DNA of 64,000 nt from Micromonospora nigra (GTDB lineage: Bacteria > Actinomycetota > Actinomycetes > Mycobacteriales > Micromonosporaceae), in NCBI RefSeq assembly GCF_900091585.1, contig NZ_FMHT01000003.1, forward strand, positions 2,719,501 to 2,783,500, read 5' to 3'. Both the position numbers and the translations under genes were made by a program. Under the pieces are notes generated by a model. The model had not been told where the DNA came from, did not search any database, and worked only from the letters and a program-made list of their open reading frames with translations. Below are positions 8,752-22,200 of the stretch, piece after piece; the stretch's first letter is position 1, and every line of letters begins with the position of its first letter.

Positions 8752-11700
8752 CAGACGGAGATCGCCACCGGCGTGGCGGCCCGGTCGCTGTACATCAGCT
8801 CGTACAGGTGAGCGGCAATCAGTTGTGGCGTCGGATAGGCGAAGACGAGATTGGCGGCGATCTTCCGTCCGGTGATGTCGCGCAGCCGGTTGCGTAGCTC
8901 GATGGCGGTCAACGAGTCGATGCCGATCTCGAACAGTCCCTGCTCCGCCTCGACCTGGTGGGTCGCGCCGTAACCGAGGACCGAGGCCACCTGGGTACGC
9001 ACCAGGTCGAGCAGGGCCCTGGCCCGCTCGGCAGCCGGCAGTCCGGCCAGCCGCTCGGCGAGCTGCCCGGGCGCGACGCTGTCCGAGGTGTACGCCTGCT
9101 GCCGAGCCACCCGGACCAGGCGACGCAACATGTGCGGCACCGCGCCACCCGCCGCCGCGTCCGCCCGGACTCTGCGCAGATCCAGCTTGGCGGGCACCAA
9201 CAGCGTCTTCCCCGCACCGACAGCGAGGTCGAAGAGCTCCATGCCTTCCGCGGGGGTCAGGGCCAGGAGTCCTCCCCGCCGGCTCATCCGCGACCTGGCA
9301 AGGTCGTCGGTACCGGCCGCCATGCCGTGCGTCTGCTCCCACAGGCCCCAGGCCAGGGACAGCCCCGGCAGACCCAGCGAACGGCGGTGCGCCATCAGCC
9401 CGTCCAGGAACGCGTTCGCCGCCGCGTAACTGCCGCTACCGGCACCCATGAACACCGCCGACACCGACGAGTAGACGACGAACGCGTCGAGGCGCAGGTT
9501 CCGGGTCAGCTCGTCCAGGTGACGCACCGCGTCCACCTTCGGCGCGAACACCTCCGCCAGCCGCTCCGGCGTCACCGTGCCGATCACCCCGGCATCCGCG
9601 ACGCCGGCGGTGTGCACGACAGCGGTCGGACGGTACTGCTCCAGCAGGGCCGCGACCTGGCGTCGGTCGGACACGTCACAGGCCACCACCGTCGCGTCGG
9701 CGCCCTGCTCGGTGAGTTCCCCGACGAGAGCAGCCGCGCCCTCGGCATCCGGGCCACGCCTGCTCACCAGCACCAGGCGCCGCACCCCGTGCCGACCGAC
9801 CAGGTGTCGGGCCGCGAGGCCGCCCAACTCCCCGGTGCCGCCGGTGATCAACACCGTCCCGTCGGGGGAGAACACCACCCCACCGTCGGGCACGGCACCG
9901 GCGACCCGGGTGAGCCGTGGCACCGACAGCGCCGCGTCGCGCACCGCGACCTGTGGCTCACCGGACGCCAGCACCACACCCAGCACGGATTCGACGGGGT
10001 CGCTCGACGACGGATCAAGATCGACCAGAGTGATCCGGTCGGGGTTCTCCGCCTGAGCGGCACGGACCAGGCCCCAGACCGCCGCGCCCGCGGGATCGGT
10101 CACCGCGCCGTCACCAGCGGGCACCGCGCCCCGCGTGACGACCACCAACCGCGAGTTCTCGAATCCGCCCCCATCCAGCCAGCACTGGACCACGTCCAGC
10201 ACCCGGGTGGTCAGCTCCAGCACGTCGGTGCCGCCGGTGGCTTCCCACACCGCCGCGGCCGGGGCGTCCGTCGTCCCCGACAGCACGTCGTCGGCCAGCG
10301 TCGCCACCTGTTCCGCGTCCGCGACGTGTCGCCAGGACGGCACGAGCTCGCTCTGAGGCGAGAGCAGCCCGATCCACTCGACCTGGAACAACGAGTCGGC
10401 GAGGGCGGTTCCCGCCGCCGCAGCCAACTGCTCGTTGGAGACCGGCCGGCCCACCAGCGACTCCATCGTCACGACCAGACCACCGGCCTCGTCCACGGCT
10501 TCGAGCGCCATCGCGTCGGGCTCGGGGCTGCTCACCCGCACCCGCAACACCGAGGCACCGGCCGCGTGCAGGCGCAGTCCGTTCCAGGCGAACGGCAGCG
10601 ACAGCGCCTGCTCGTCCGACTCGTCGGCAGCGGACGCGGCACCGAGGAGAGTCGAGTGCAGGGCCGCGTCCAGCAACGCCGGGTGGATGCTGAACCTGGC
10701 GGCATCGTTGCGGTGCTCTTCGGCGAGCGCGACCTCGGCGAAGAGCTCGTCGTCACGCCGCCACACCGCCCGGACGGCCTGGAACGTCGTCCCGTAGCCG
10801 TAGCCCACCTGCGCGAGCCGACGATAGCCGTCACTGATGTCCAGCGGCTGCGCCCCGGGCGGCGGCCACGCGGTGAAGTCGAAGCCGGTGCGGCTCCCGT
10901 ACCGCTCCCCCGCAACCGCGAGCAGGCCGGTGGCGTGCCGCACCCACATGCCCGGGCCGGCTTCCCCGGCGGCGTCCTCGCGCTGCGAGAACACGTCGAC
11001 CGAGCGGGAGCCGTCCTCGGCCGGTCCGCCGACTGCGACCTGTACGCGCACTCCGCCCTGCCGGGGTACCACGAGCGGTGCCTCGATGACGAGTTCGTCG
11101 AGAACCGAACATCCGGCCTCGTCCCCGGCGCACACGGCCAGTTCCGCCAGTCCGGCGCCGGGAACGATGACGACGCCCCGGACGGCGTGGTCGGCCAGCC
11201 AGGGATGGGACCGCAGCGACAGGCGTGAGGTGAAGACGAGGCCGTCGGACTGCGGCAGGTGCATGACCGCGCCGAGCATCGGGTGGTCGACTCCGGCCAG
11301 GCCCAGCGAGGCGGCGTCGGTGGCGACCTCGGTCGAGTGGAGCCAGTAGTGCTGGTGATCGAAGGCGTAGGTCGGCAGGTCCACGCGCCTGGTCAGGGCG
11401 GGCAGGACAGCACCCCAGTCGACGGCGACACCCCGGACGAACAGCTCAGCCATGGAAGTCAGCAGCCGGCGCAGCCCGCCATCGTCACGCCGCAGCGACC
11501 CGACGACCACCGCGTCGGTGTCGTCAGCGCTCTCGGTGATCGACTGAACCAGCACCGGGTGCGAGCTGACCTCGACGAACAATCTGTACCCCTGGTCGAC
11601 CAGGTGTGCCACGGCAGCGCCGAAGCCCACCTGGTGGCGCAGATTCCGGAACCAGTACCCGCCGTCGACGACCCCGGCGTCCCGGATCCACTCACCGGTC

Positions 11701-14700
11701 ACGGTCGACAGGATCGGCAGCACCGGGGCCTGCGCGTCGATCCCGCCCAGCGCTTCGTCGAGGGCATCCCGAACGCGTTCCACGTGCCGGGTGTGTGAGG
11801 CGTAGTCCACCGCGATGCGCCGCACCCGGACGCCGTCACCGGCCAGCGCCTCCAGTGCCTCATCCAACGCCTCGGCGTCACCGGCGACCACCACCGAGGA
11901 GGGCCCGTTGACGGCGGCGACCTCGACCCGTCCCGCCCACGGCGTCAGCCGCGCGGCGACGTCGTTCTCACCCAGTGCCACGGAGGCCATGCCACCGCGC
12001 CCGGAGAGCTCGGTGGCGATGGCCCTGCTGCGCAACGCCACCACCCGGGCCGCATCCGGCAACGACAGCGCACCCGCGACACACGCCGCGGCGATCTCTC
12101 CCTGGGAGTGTCCGACCACCGCGTCCGGCACCACGCCGACCGAGGACCACACCGCCGCCAGTCCCACCATCACGGCGAAGCTCGCGGGCTGGAGCACGTC
12201 GACCCGGTCCATCAACTCGGGGCTGGACTCACCTCGCAGCACGTCCAGCAGCGACCAGTCGACCCACCGCTCCAGCGCCGAGGCGCACTCGGCGATCCGC
12301 TCGGCGAACACCGGGGACGAGTCCAGCAGCTCCCGTCCCATGCCCACCCACTGCGAGCCCTGGCCCGGGAACACCCAGACCAGCTTCCCCGGCACGCCCG
12401 ACGCCGCGACCTTCCCGACGATCACGCCGGGTGCGGTCTCGCCCCGAGCCAGCGCCGACAGTCCGGCCGACGCCTCGTCGCGGGAACCCGCCACCACGAC
12501 GGCCCGCTCCGCGAACACGGCACGCCCGGACACCAGCGCCCGGGCCACCTGCCCCGGCGACACGTCGCCGGAGTCCTCGACGAACCGTGCCAGCCGCCGC
12601 GCCTGCCCGGACAACGAGCCGGTGCCGCGTGCCGACACCACCAGCGGCACCACGACATCCGGCGTCGGTTCTCCGACCGGCTGCGCCTCCTCGGAGGGTG
12701 CCTCCTCGATGATCAGATGGGCGTTCGTCCCGCTGATTCCGAACGACGACACACCCGCTCGGCGCGGGTGACCGTTGCGCGGCCACTCCTGTGCCCGCGT
12801 CAGCAGTTCCACAGCGCCCGCGGACCAGTCCACCTGAGAGGTAGGGGCGTCGACGTGCAGGGTCGGGGGAATGGCGTGGTGACGCAGCGCCTGCACCATC
12901 TTGATCACACCGGCGACACCGGCCGCCGACTGCGCGTGGCCGATGTTCGACTTGATCGAACCCAACCACAACGGCCGGCCGGGTTCCCTGTCCTGTCCGT
13001 ACGTGGTCAGCAGGGCCTGCACCTCGATCGGATCGCCCAGCGCCGTCCCGGTCCCGTGCCCCTCCACGACGTCCACGTCGGACGGCTCGAGGCCGGCGCT
13101 CGCCAGGGCGCGGCGGATCACCCGCTGCTGCGACGGGCCGTTGGGTGCCGTCAGGCCGTTGGATGCTCCGTCCTGGTTGACGGCGCTGCCCCGCAGTACG
13201 GCCAGCACCCGGTGACCGCGTTCCCGCGCCACCGACAGACGCTCAAGCACCACCACACCGGCGCCCTCGGCCCAGCCGGTGCCGTCCGCTCCGTCCGCGT
13301 ACGCCTTGCACCGCCCGTCCCCGGCCAGGCCACGCTGCCTGGAGAACGCCACGAAGGTGCCCGGCGTCGCCATCACGGTCGCACCGCCGGCCAGCGCCAT
13401 CGAGCACTCGCCCTGCCGTAGCGCCTGCGCGGCAAGGTGCATCGCCACCAGCGAGGACGAACACGCCGTGTCAATGGTGATGGCCGGCCCCTCGAATCCG
13501 AAGACGTACGACACCCGGCCGGACGCCACACTCGACGCCCCGGCCGTGCTCGCGAAGCCCTCCAGTTCGGGTACGGACACACCGATCCCGTAGCCCTGGG
13601 CGGAAACGCCGGCGAAGACGCCGACATCGGTGCCCTGCAACGAACCCGGGTCGATGCCCACACCCTCCAGGGCTTCCCAGGACACCTCCAGCAGCAGCCG
13701 CTGCTGCGGGTCCATGGCCAACGCCTCCCGCGGTGAGATCCCGAAGAACCCGGCGTCGAACAGCGCCGCGTCCTGCAGGAAGCCACCCTGGGTGGTGGTG
13801 GACGTGCCCCTGTTGTCGGGATCGGCGTCGAAGAGGCCGTCCAGGTCCCAGCCGCGGTCCTCGGGGAAGGGCGACACGCCCTCGCGGCCCTCGATCACCA
13901 ACCGCCACAGGTCGTCCGGGTTCGCCACACCGCCCGGCAACCGGCAGGCCATGCCCACGATCGCGATGGGCTCGTCGGAAACCGCCGCCGCGACGACCGC
14001 CCTCGGCGCGTCGGCGACCCGGTCGCCCAGGTGGTCGCGCAGGTACCGCGCGAGAGTGACCGGATTCGGGTAGTCGAAGACCAGTGTCGCGGGCAACTTC
14101 AGCCCGGTCACCTCGCGCAGTCGGTTGCGCAGCTCGACCGACGTCAACGAGTCGAAGCCGGCTTCCTTGAACGCCGCGTCCGCGCGTACCGCGTCCGCGC
14201 TGGCGTGCCCGAGCACGAGCGCGACCTGACCGCGCACCAGGTCCAGCAGCAGCGCCTCCTGCTCGGCCGGTTCGAGCCCGGCCAGTTGCCGGGTCAGGCC
14301 GTGGTCCTTGGCGGCGGCGCGCGCCTGCTGCCGGACCGGCCGGATCAGGCCACGCAGCAGGTGCGGCACGTTCGCGCGGGTGGCCCGAAGGTCCAACTTG
14401 ACCGGAACCAGCAGCGCCTGCTCGGATCCCAAGGCGGCGTCGAAGAGAGCCATCCCTTCGGCAGGTGTGATCGCCAGGACACCGCCACGGCTCGCCCGCG
14501 CCTGGTCGGCGTCGCCCAGATGAGCGGTCATGCCGTCGGACTGCTCCCACAGGCCCCAGGCCAGCGACACGGCCGGCAGGCCGGCCGCCCGGCGTCGGGC
14601 GACCGCCGCGTCCAGGAAGGCGTTCGCCGCCGCGTAGTTGCCCTGACCGGCGGATCCGAACACACCGGACGCGGACGAGAACACCACGAACGCTTCCAGG

Positions 14701-17700
14701 TCCAGGTCCCGGGTGAGCTCGTCCAGGTGTCGCACCGCGTCCACCTTCGGCGCGAACACGGTGGCCAGCCGGGCGGGGGTCAACGCCTCGGTCACCCCGT
14801 CGTCCAGGACACCTGCCGTGTGCACCACGGCGGTGGGACGGTGCTCCGCCAGCAGGGCCGCCAGTTGGTCGCGGTCCGACACGTCGCACGCGACGACCGA
14901 GACCGCCGCACCCCACTCGATCAGCTCGGCGACCAGCCCACCCGCACCGTCGGCGTCCCGGCCACGCCTGCTGGCGAGGACCAGCCGCCGCACCCCGTGC
15001 CGGGACACGAGATGCCGCGCCACCAGAGCCCCCAGCGACCCGGTGCCGCCGGTGACCAGGACCGCCCCCTGTGGGCCGAACACGGCGGGAACGTCGCTCG
15101 CCTGACCGGTGACGCGGGCGAGCCGAGGGACCGACAGTACGCAGTTGCGGACAGCGACCTGCGGCTCACCCGAAGCGAGCACCGACCCCAGTACCTGGTC
15201 GACGTCGCCGCCGGGGTCGAGATCCAGCAGGACCATCCGGTCCGGGTTCTCGGCCTGCGCGGAACGCACCAGACCCCACACCGCCGCCGCAGGGGGATCG
15301 GCCGGCACGCCGTCGCCGCCGGGCACCGCACGCCGGGTCACCACCGTCAGCCGCGACTCCTCCGGCCCGGTGCCCAGCCATGCCTGCACGACGGCCAGCA
15401 CTCGCGAGGTCACGGCCAGCGCGTCGTCATCGCCGGCAACCTCGAACACCACCGCTGGGGGCGCATCGTCAGCCAGGGCCGCCACGTCATCGACGCTGGA
15501 CACCGAGACCCATGGAGGCGTCCGTTCGGCGGCGATCGCCGGCAGCTCGACCCACTCCACCCGGAACAACGACTCGCGGGTGTCGCCGGCCGCGTTCAGG
15601 TGCTCGGTGGACACCGGGCGGGACACCAACGAGTCCACCGACACCACCAGGGCGCCGGTCTCGTCGGCCGCCTCCACCGCGATGGCGTCCGGCCCGGCGG
15701 ACATCATCCGCACCCGTAGCGCTGATGCGCCGGCAGCGTGCAGCACCATGCCGTTCCACGCGAACGGCAGCACCGGTGGCCCGGATTCCACCGCCGCCGC
15801 GGTGCCGAGCATGCCCGCGTGCAGGGCGGAGTCCAACAACCCGGGGTGGATGCCGAACTCACCCGGCCGGACGCCCGTCTCCTCCGGCAACGCGACCTCG
15901 GCGAACACCTCCTCGCCCCGCCGCCACACCGTCCGCAGCCCCCGGAACGACGGGCCGTACGCGTAGCCGCGCCCGGCCAGGTCGGTGTAGAAGCTCTCGA
16001 TCTCGACCGGCCGCGCACCTGGCGGCGGCCACGCGGTGAAGTCGAATCCGGAGCCCCGCCCCGCCGGCCCGTCCGACAGGAATCCCGTGGCGTGCCGGGT
16101 CCACGCGTCCGCGTCGTCATCGCGGGTGGAGTAGACGTCCACCGGACGTGTCCCGTTCTCTCCCGGACCGCCGACGGCCACCAGCACCCGCACACCGCCA
16201 CGCTCCGGGACGACCATCGGTGTCTCGATCACGAGTTCCTCGAGCATCCCGCACCCGACCTCGTCACCCGCGCGGACCGCCAGTTCGACCAGCCCGGTGC
16301 CCGCGACGAGCACCACGCCCCCGATCGCGTGATCGGCCAGCCACGGATGTGACCGCAGCGACAGCAGCGAGGTGACCACCAGCCCGCCCGAATGGGGCAG
16401 TCGCACCGCCGCACGCAGCAGGGGATGGTCGACCGCCGCCTGCCCCAGCGAGGCGGCGTCCGTCGCGGACCCGCCGGGCGGAAGCCAGTAGTTCTGCCGG
16501 TCGAAGGCGTACGTCGGCAGGTCGACGTGCCCGCTCAGCGGCGGCAGGACGGCGGCCCAGTCAACGGCGGCACCACGGACGAACAGCTCGGCCACCGAGG
16601 TCAGCAGGGTCCTCTCCTCGGATCGGCCGTCACGCAGGGCCGGAACGCAGGTGACGTCGGCGTTGACCGCCGTGGCCGTCTCCGCGGCCATCGCGGTCAA
16701 CGCGGCACCCGGTCCGAGTTCCAGGAACAGCGCCCCGCCCTGTTCCACGGCGGTCGCGATCCCGTCGGCGAACCGCACCGGCCGGCGTACGTGCTCGGCC
16801 CAGTACCGGGGGTCCGCGAGCTCGCCGGGCTCCGCCAGCCGGCCGGTCAGGTTCGACACCACCGGGATGACGGGCGACTGCCATGCCACACCGGCGAGTT
16901 CGGCGGCGAACTCAGCCAGCATCGGCTCCATCTGGTGTGAGTGGAACGCGTGCGAGACCACCAGGTGCTTGGTCTTGTGTCCACGTTCCCGCAGCCGGTC
17001 CGCCGCCGCGAGGACAGCGTGGTGGTCGCCGGAGAGCACGACGGAGGACGGGCCGTTGACCGCGGCGACTTCCACGCTTTCGTCGAGGAACTCGGCCACC
17101 TGTGCCTCACTCGCGGCCACCGCGACCATCGCCCCGCCCGGCGGCAGCGCCTGCATGAGCCGGCCCCGGGCCGCGACGACCCTCGCCGCGTCGGCCAGCG
17201 ACAGCATCCCCGCCGAGTACGCCGCGGTGATCTCGCCGATCGAATGCCCGATCACCAGATCGGGCCGGACGCCCCACGACTCCACGAGCCGGCAGAGCGC
17301 GCTCTCCGTCGCGAACAGGCCGGCCTGCGTGAACACCGTCTGGTTCAGCAGGTCACCGCTGCGGGGCACCCTGTTCAGCACCACGTCACGTACGGGGTGA
17401 TCGATCCATCCGGTCAGACACGAGTCCAGGTGCTCGCAGGCCTCGTCGAAGGCCCGCGCGAACACGGGGTACCGGTCGTACAGCTCACTGCCCATGCCGG
17501 AGCGCTGTGAGCCCTGCCCCGGAAACACCATCACGACCTTGCCCGGCACACCCGAGCCGGTCACCACGTCGGGCGTGGCCGCGCCGCTGGCAAGCGCACG
17601 CAACCCGCTCAGCGCAGTCCCGGTCGACCCTGCGACCACCACGGCGCGGTCGGCGAGCAGCGCCCGCTCGGACAGCAACGCCCCAGCCACCCGTGCCAGC

Positions 17701-19202
17701 GGCACCTCGGTGCCTTCGAGGAACGACGCCAGCCGGCCCGCCTGCGCCAGCAGCGAGGCCGTGCTGCCCGCCGACACCACCAGTGGCACCAACCCGGTGG
17801 TCACCTCCGCCGGATCCGTCGCCTCGTCGTCAGCGGGCGCTTCCTCAAGGATCACGTGTGCGTTGGTCCCGCTGATTCCGAAGGCCGACACACCGGCCCG
17901 TCGCGGCTGGTCACCACGGGGCCAGCTACGGGCCCCGGTCAGCAGCTCGACCGCGCCTGCGGACCAGTCGACCTGCGACGTGGGCTCGTCCACGTGCAGC
18001 GTGGGCGGCAGCACACCGTGCCGCAACGCCTGCACCATCTTGATCACACCGGCCACGCCGGCGGCTGCCTGGGTGTGACCGATGTTGGACTTGATCGAGC
18101 CGAGCCACAGGGGCCGGTCCGGCCTGCGGCCCTGACCGTAGGTCGCGATGAGCGCCTGCGCCTCGATCGGGTCACCCAGGGCGGTCCCCGTTCCGTGGGC
18201 CTCCACGGCGTCCACGTCCGACGGAGTGAGCCCCGCACCGGCCAGCGCCTTGCGGATCACCCGCTGCTGCGACGGCCCGTTCGGAGCCGTCAGACCGTTG
18301 GAGGCACCGTCCTGGTTCACGGCGCTGCCCCGCAGCACCGCCAGGACCCGGTGCCCGCGCTCGCGTGCCACCGACAGTCGCTCCAGCACCACGACACCGA
18401 CGCCCTCGGACCAGCCGGTGCCGTCCGCGGCGGCGGCGAACGCCTTGCTCCGCCCGTCGGCGGCCATCACCCGCTGCCGGGAGAACGCCACGAACGTGCC
18501 GGGAGTCGGCATGACGGTCGCACCGCCGGCCAGCGCCATCGAGCACTCGCCCGAGCGCAGCGCCTGGGCGGCCAGGTGGATCGCCACCAGCGACGATGAA
18601 CAGGCCGTATCGATCGTGACCGCCGGCCCCTCGAGCCCGAGGGTGTACGACACCCGGCCGGACGCCACGCTCGACGCCGACCCGGTGCCGGCGAAGCCCT
18701 CCAGCTCGGGGGTGATCGAGCCGGCACCGTAGCCCTGGGTGAACACGCCGGAGAACACCCCGACGTCGGTGCCCTTCAACGACGAGGGATCTACCCCGGC
18801 GTCCTCCAGCGCCTCCCACGACGTCTCCAGCAGCAGCCGGTGCTGCGGGTCCATCACCAGTGCCTCGCGCGGTGAGACTCCGAAGAAGCCGGCGTCGAAC
18901 TGCCCGGCGCCCTGCAGGAAGCCGCCCTGGTTGGTGTACGACGTGCCGGGACGGTCGGGATCCGGGTCGAACAGTCCGTCCAGGTCCCAGCCCCGGTCCT
19001 CCGGGAAGTCGGACAGGGCGTCCACCCCGTCGGCCACCAGCCGCCACAGCTCGTCCGGGGAGGACACACCACCGGGGAAGCGGCAGGCCATACCCACGAC
19101 GGCCAGCGGCTCGTCGGCGTGCCCCGAACCGTGCTGCCTCAGGGTGTGCAGCTCGGCCGTGACGCGCTTGAGGTACTGGAGGAGTCTTTCGTCCGTGGCC
19201 AT
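8751..19202 (-). CDS. rifE: RifE-type PKS, modules 9 and 10, no thioesterase
   Basis: Type I modular PKS of 3483 aa carrying the last two extension modules. The N-terminus ([19 protein letters not shown]) is a coiled docking helix for the RifD C-terminus. Module 9: KS Cys201, AT Ser654 (malonyl type, HAFH), DH His958, KR Tyr1523, ACP Ser1685. Module 10: KS Cys1914, AT Ser2366 (methylmalonyl type, YASH), DH His2672, KR Tyr3259, ACP Ser3430. The protein ends about 55 residues after the last ACP serine with no TE or docking helix, as expected when RifF off-loads the chain. These modules should make the C18-C19 and C16-C17 double bonds of a rifamycin-like ansa chain. It begins 52 bp after rifD; the ATG follows GAGGA. 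Confidence 0.93.
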   Translation of the reverse strand: MATDERLLQYLKRVTAELHTLRQHGSGHADEPLAVVGMACRFPGGVSSPDELWRLVADGVDALSDFPEDRGWDLDGLFDPDPDRPGTSYTNQGGFLQGAGQFDAGFFGVSPREALVMDPQHRLLLETSWEALEDAGVDPSSLKGTDVGVFSGVFTQGYGAGSITPELEGFAGTGSASSVASGRVSYTLGLEGPAVTIDTACSSSLVAIHLAAQALRSGECSMALAGGATVMPTPGTFVAFSRQRVMAADGRSKAFAAAADGTGWSEGVGVVVLERLSVARERGHRVLAVLRGSAVNQDGASNGLTAPNGPSQQRVIRKALAGAGLTPSDVDAVEAHGTGTALGDPIEAQALIATYGQGRRPDRPLWLGSIKSNIGHTQAAAGVAGVIKMVQALRHGVLPPTLHVDEPTSQVDWSAGAVELLTGARSWPRGDQPRRAGVSAFGISGTNAHVILEEAPADDEATDPAEVTTGLVPLVVSAGSTASLLAQAGRLASFLEGTEVPLARVAGALLSERALLADRAVVVAGSTGTALSGLRALASGAATPDVVTGSGVPGKVVMVFPGQGSQRSGMGSELYDRYPVFARAFDEACEHLDSCLTGWIDHPVRDVVLNRVPRSGDLLNQTVFTQAGLFATESALCRLVESWGVRPDLVIGHSIGEITAAYSAGMLSLADAARVVAARGRLMQALPPGGAMVAVAASEAQVAEFLDESVEVAAVNGPSSVVLSGDHHAVLAAADRLRERGHKTKHLVVSHAFHSHQMEPMLAEFAAELAGVAWQSPVIPVVSNLTGRLAEPGELADPRYWAEHVRRPVRFADGIATAVEQGGALFLELGPGAALTAMAAETATAVNADVTCVPALRDGRSEERTLLTSVAELFVRGAAVDWAAVLPPLSGHVDLPTYAFDRQNYWLPPGGSATDAASLGQAAVDHPLLRAAVRLPHSGGLVVTSLLSLRSHPWLADHAIGGVVLVAGTGLVELAVRAGDEVGCGMLEELVIETPMVVPERGGVRVLVAVGGPGENGTRPVDVYSTRDDDADAWTRHATGFLSDGPAGRGSGFDFTAWPPPGARPVEIESFYTDLAGRGYAYGPSFRGLRTVWRRGEEVFAEVALPEETGVRPGEFGIHPGLLDSALHAGMLGTAAAVESGPPVLPFAWNGMVLHAAGASALRVRMMSAGPDAIAVEAADETGALVVSVDSLVSRPVSTEHLNAAGDTRESLFRVEWVELPAIAAERTPPWVSVSSVDDVAALADDAPPAVVFEVAGDDDALAVTSRVLAVVQAWLGTGPEESRLTVVTRRAVPGGDGVPADPPAAAVWGLVRSAQAENPDRMVLLDLDPGGDVDQVLGSVLASGEPQVAVRNCVLSVPRLARVTGQASDVPAVFGPQGAVLVTGGTGSLGALVARHLVSRHGVRRLVLASRRGRDADGAGGLVAELIEWGAAVSVVACDVSDRDQLAALLAEHRPTAVVHTAGVLDDGVTEALTPARLATVFAPKVDAVRHLDELTRDLDLEAFVVFSSASGVFGSAGQGNYAAANAFLDAAVARRRAAGLPAVSLAWGLWEQSDGMTAHLGDADQARASRGGVLAITPAEGMALFDAALGSEQALLVPVKLDLRATRANVPHLLRGLIRPVRQQARAAAKDHGLTRQLAGLEPAEQEALLLDLVRGQVALVLGHASADAVRADAAFKEAGFDSLTSVELRNRLREVTGLKLPATLVFDYPNPVTLARYLRDHLGDRVADAPRAVVAAAVSDEPIAIVGMACRLPGGVANPDDLWRLVIEGREGVSPFPEDRGWDLDGLFDADPDNRGTSTTTQGGFLQDAALFDAGFFGISPREALAMDPQQRLLLEVSWEALEGVGIDPGSLQGTDVGVFAGVSAQGYGIGVSVPELEGFASTAGASSVASGRVSYVFGFEGPAITIDTACSSSLVAMHLAAQALRQGECSMALAGGATVMATPGTFVAFSRQRGLAGDGRCKAYADGADGTGWAEGAGVVVLERLSVARERGHRVLAVLRGSAVNQDGASNGLTAPNGPSQQRVIRRALASAGLEPSDVDVVEGHGTGTALGDPIEVQALLTTYGQDREPGRPLWLGSIKSNIGHAQSAAGVAGVIKMVQALRHHAIPPTLHVDAPTSQVDWSAGAVELLTRAQEWPRNGHPRRAGVSSFGISGTNAHLIIEEAPSEEAQPVGEPTPDVVVPLVVSARGTGSLSGQARRLARFVEDSGDVSPGQVARALVSGRAVFAERAVVVAGSRDEASAGLSALARGETAPGVIVGKVAASGVPGKLVWVFPGQGSQWVGMGRELLDSSPVFAERIAECASALERWVDWSLLDVLRGESSPELMDRVDVLQPASFAVMVGLAAVWSSVGVVPDAVVGHSQGEIAAACVAGALSLPDAARVVALRSRAIATELSGRGGMASVALGENDVAARLTPWAGRVEVAAVNGPSSVVVAGDAEALDEALEALAGDGVRVRRIAVDYASHTRHVERVRDALDEALGGIDAQAPVLPILSTVTGEWIRDAGVVDGGYWFRNLRHQVGFGAAVAHLVDQGYRLFVEVSSHPVLVQSITESADDTDAVVVGSLRRDDGGLRRLLTSMAELFVRGVAVDWGAVLPALTRRVDLPTYAFDHQHYWLHSTEVATDAASLGLAGVDHPMLGAVMHLPQSDGLVFTSRLSLRSHPWLADHAVRGVVIVPGAGLAELAVCAGDEAGCSVLDELVIEAPLVVPRQGGVRVQVAVGGPAEDGSRSVDVFSQREDAAGEAGPGMWVRHATGLLAVAGERYGSRTGFDFTAWPPPGAQPLDISDGYRRLAQVGYGYGTTFQAVRAVWRRDDELFAEVALAEEHRNDAARFSIHPALLDAALHSTLLGAASAADESDEQALSLPFAWNGLRLHAAGASVLRVRVSSPEPDAMALEAVDEAGGLVVTMESLVGRPVSNEQLAAAAGTALADSLFQVEWIGLLSPQSELVPSWRHVADAEQVATLADDVLSGTTDAPAAAVWEATGGTDVLELTTRVLDVVQCWLDGGGFENSRLVVVTRGAVPAGDGAVTDPAGAAVWGLVRAAQAENPDRITLVDLDPSSSDPVESVLGVVLASGEPQVAVRDAALSVPRLTRVAGAVPDGGVVFSPDGTVLITGGTGELGGLAARHLVGRHGVRRLVLVSRRGPDAEGAAALVGELTEQGADATVVACDVSDRRQVAALLEQYRPTAVVHTAGVADAGVIGTVTPERLAEVFAPKVDAVRHLDELTRNLRLDAFVVYSSVSAVFMGAGSGSYAAANAFLDGLMAHRRSLGLPGLSLAWGLWEQTHGMAAGTDDLARSRMSRRGGLLALTPAEGMELFDLAVGAGKTLLVPAKLDLRRVRADAAAGGAVPHMLRRLVRVARQQAYTSDSVAPGQLAERLAGLPAAERARALLDLVRTQVASVLGYGATHQVEAEQGLFEIGIDSLTAIELRNRLRDITGRKIAANLVFAYPTPQLIAAHLYELMYSDRAATPVAISV
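8777..13976 (-). other. PKS module 10: KS-AT(methylmalonyl)-DH-KR-ACP
   Basis: The AT reads [11 protein letters not shown] and YASHTRHVE. The DH has [10 protein letters not shown] and LLDAALH, both intact. The KR has ITGGTGELG and [10 protein letters not shown], but VADAG in place of LDD. The ACP serine sits in [12 protein letters not shown], and a divergent helix follows, suited to hand-over to RifF. Confidence 0.88.
9382..9486 (-). repeat. 105-bp perfect direct repeat, copy in module 10 KR
   Basis: Identical to 36168-36272. It covers the KR catalytic Ser-Tyr region ([20 protein letters not shown]) and the start of the following helix. Confidence 0.9.
13990..19117 (-). other. PKS module 9: KS-AT(malonyl)-DH-KR-ACP
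   Basis: The AT reads [11 protein letters not shown], with malonyl signatures [13 protein letters not shown] and SHAFHS. The DH motif is [10 protein letters not shown]: the His and Gly are kept but the final Pro is Ala. The second DH motif LLDSALH is intact. The KR has VTGGTGSLG, an LDD (B-type) motif and [10 protein letters not shown]. Boundaries are approximate. Confidence 0.88.
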
Positions 19203-19254
19203 TGTCGTCTGTCCTCACGAGGGTTTCGTCGGGGTGGGGTGCGTCGATCGGAGG

Positions 19255-22200
19255 TCAGGTGAGCCCGAGTTCGGCGTCGATGAAGTCGAGTACGTCGTCG
19301 GCGGACGCGGCTTCCAACTGCTCGACCACCGAGGCGACATCCGCCTGCTCGCGGACCCCGTTGCACCTGGCCACCAGCCCCTGGAGTCGGAGCGTGACGG
19401 CGGATCTCGTGGAGCCGTCGAGTGCCAGGTTGCCGATCAGCGTCTCGATCTCCTCGATCCTGGCGTTGACCTGGGCGAGCGCGTCGCCCCCGGTCCCGAG
19501 TTCGTCACGCAGGTGACGCGCGAGGGCGTACGGAGTGGGATAGTCGAACGCCATCGTGGCCGGCAGCTTCAGGCCGGTCGCCTCACGCAGCCGGTTACGC
19601 AGCTCCAGCGACGTCAACGAATCGAACCCGGCGTCCTTGAACGCACCGTCCGCCCGAACGGCCGCCGCACCGGAATACCCGAGCACGACCGAGACCTGCG
19701 CACGCACCAGGTCCAACAGCAGCGCCTCCTGCTCGGCCGGGGCGAGTCCGGCGAGCCGTTGCGCCAGCCCAGCGTCCCCGCCGGCCGCGTTCCGTGCCTG
19801 CTGTCGGCCCGGCCGCACCAGGCCCCGCAGCAGGTGCGGCACCACACCGCTGGCGCGCACCTCCCGGAGGTCGAGCCTGACCGGCACCAACAACGACTGC
19901 TCGGAGGTCAGGGCGGCATCGAAGAGGTCCATCCCTTCCGTCGCCGTCATCGCGCGCACGCCACCGCGGCTCATCCGTGCCTGGTTCACCTCGCCGAGAT
20001 GCGCGGTCATGCCGGTGGCCTGCTCCCACAGGCCCCACGCCAACGACAACCCGGGTAGGCCGGCCGCCCGCCGGTTGGCCATCGCGGCGTCCAGGAAGGC
20101 ATTCGCCGCCGCGTAGTTGCCCTGGCCGGGAGAGCCGAACACGCCCGACCCGGACGAGAAGACCACGAACACGTCGAGGTCCATGTCGCGGGTCAGCTCG
20201 TCGAGGTGCCGCACCGCGTCCACCTTGGGCGCGAACACCCGCGCCAACCGCTGCGGGGTCAACGCCGCCACCACACCGTCGTCGAGCACACCCGCCGTGT
20301 GCACGACGCCGGTGGGACGGTGTTCGGCCAGCAGAGCCGAGACGTGCTCCCGGTCGGACAGGTCACCGGCGGCCACCGACACCTGCGCGCCGTGCTCCGC
20401 CAGCTCCGCGACCAGGTCCGCCATGCCCTCTGCGTCCGGGCCCCGCCTGCTGGCCAGCACGAGTCGCCGCACGCCGTGCCGGATGACCAGTTGCCGGGCC
20501 ACCACCGCCCCGAGCACGCCCGCACCGGAGATCAGGACCGCTGACTGCGGGCCGAACACGGCGGAGGTCTCCCGCTCCTGCTCGCCGGCACGGGCCAGGC
20601 GCGGGACGAGGAAGACTCCGTCACGCACCGCGAGCTGCGGTTCCTCGCTCGCCAGCGCCCACCCGAGCACCTGTTCGACGGCACCGTCGGGTTCGAGGTC
20701 CAGCAGGGTGATCCGGTCCGGGTTCTCGGCCTGAGCCGAACGCACCAACCCCCACACGGCCGCCGCGGCCGGATCAGCCACCGCCCCGTCGCCGACAGGC
20801 ACCGCCCCGCGCGTCACGACCACCAGCCGCGACTCGTCCGGCCGGGCCAGCCAGTCCTGCAGCACAGCCAACGCCCGCGAGGTCACGGCAAGGGCATCGT
20901 CGCCGCCGGTCACCTCCAGGACCTCGACGTCGGGCCGACCGTCGACCGGCCCCACCGCCGTCAACGGCAGTGCGGTCCACTCGACGCGGAACAACGAGTC
21001 GCGGGTCTCCGTCGTCACCGCCAGCTTCTCGACGGAGACCGGCCGGGACACGACCGAGTCGGCCGTCACCACCGGACCGCCGTCCCCGTCGACCGCCACC
21101 AGCGAAACCGCGCCGGCACCGACGGGTGCCAGCCGGATCCGCAGCGCCGAGGCACCGGCCGCGTGCAGGGTCAGCCCGTGCCAGTCCAGGGGCAGCCGCG
21201 GCCCGGTCGCATCCCCTCCGGGGCTCAGCAGCATCGGTTGCAGAGCCACGTCCAGCAACGCGGGGTGGATGCCGTACGCGGCGGCGTCCCCCCGGGGCTC
21301 CTCGGACAACGCGACCTCGGCGAACATCTCCTCGCCCCGCCGCCACACCGCGCGCAGTCCCTGGAACGCGGGCCCGTAGGCGTGACCGAGCCCGGTCATG
21401 TCGGGGTAGAAGTCCGCTGTTTCGAGCTGCTCCGCACCGGGGGGCGGCCACGTCGTGAGATCGATGTCCACGACCGGCGACCGCGCGGCGGACAGCACCC
21501 CGGTGGCGTGCCGCGTCCACCCCTCCCCGCCGTCGCGGACGGCGTACACCTCCACCGTCCGTACGCCGTTGTCGCCGGGCCCGCTCAGAACCACCTGCAC
21601 CCGGACACCTGCCTGTTCGGGCACCACCAGCGGAGACTCCGTGGTGAGCTCGTCCAGTACCGGGCACCCCACCTCGTCGCCGGCCCGAACCGCCAACTCC
21701 ACCAACGCACTGCCGGGAAGAACCACCACCCCGTCGACCGCGTGGTCGGCCAGCCAGGGGGACGTCCGCAGCGAGAGGCGTGAGGTGAACACCCGACCGT
21801 CGGACCCGGGCAGGTGGACCATCGCTCCCAACAGCGGGTGACTGGTCGCCGACTGGCCGAGCGACGCCGGATCCGTCGCGGACTCCTCGGTCTGGAGCCA
21901 GAAGTGCTGGTGGTCGAAGGCGTAGGTCGGCAGGTCCACGTGCCCCGCGACGGGGGGAAGGACGCCGTTCCAGTCAACCGGGACGCCGCGGACGAACACC
22001 TCGGCCAGGGAGGTCAGCAGTCGCCGTGGGCCACCGTCTCCGCGCCGCAACGTCCCCGTCACCACCACGTCGGCGTCGTCGACGATCTCACTGATCGGTT
22101 GCACCAGCACCGGGTGTGCGCTCACCTCCACGAACACCCGGTGTCCCTGCTCGACCAGGTCCGCCACCACCGGCCCGAACCGCACCTGGTTGCGCAGATT

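Noticed and set aside
8751..9000. Possible thioesterase or reductase at the end of rifE
   Set aside because: Only about 55 residues follow the last ACP serine and no GxSxG is present. Release is by RifF.
8737..9342. A longer upstream start for rifF reaching into rifE
   Set aside because: The extra residues are out-of-frame rifE sequence. The AAGGAGG before the GTG at 8736 and the family length fix the start.
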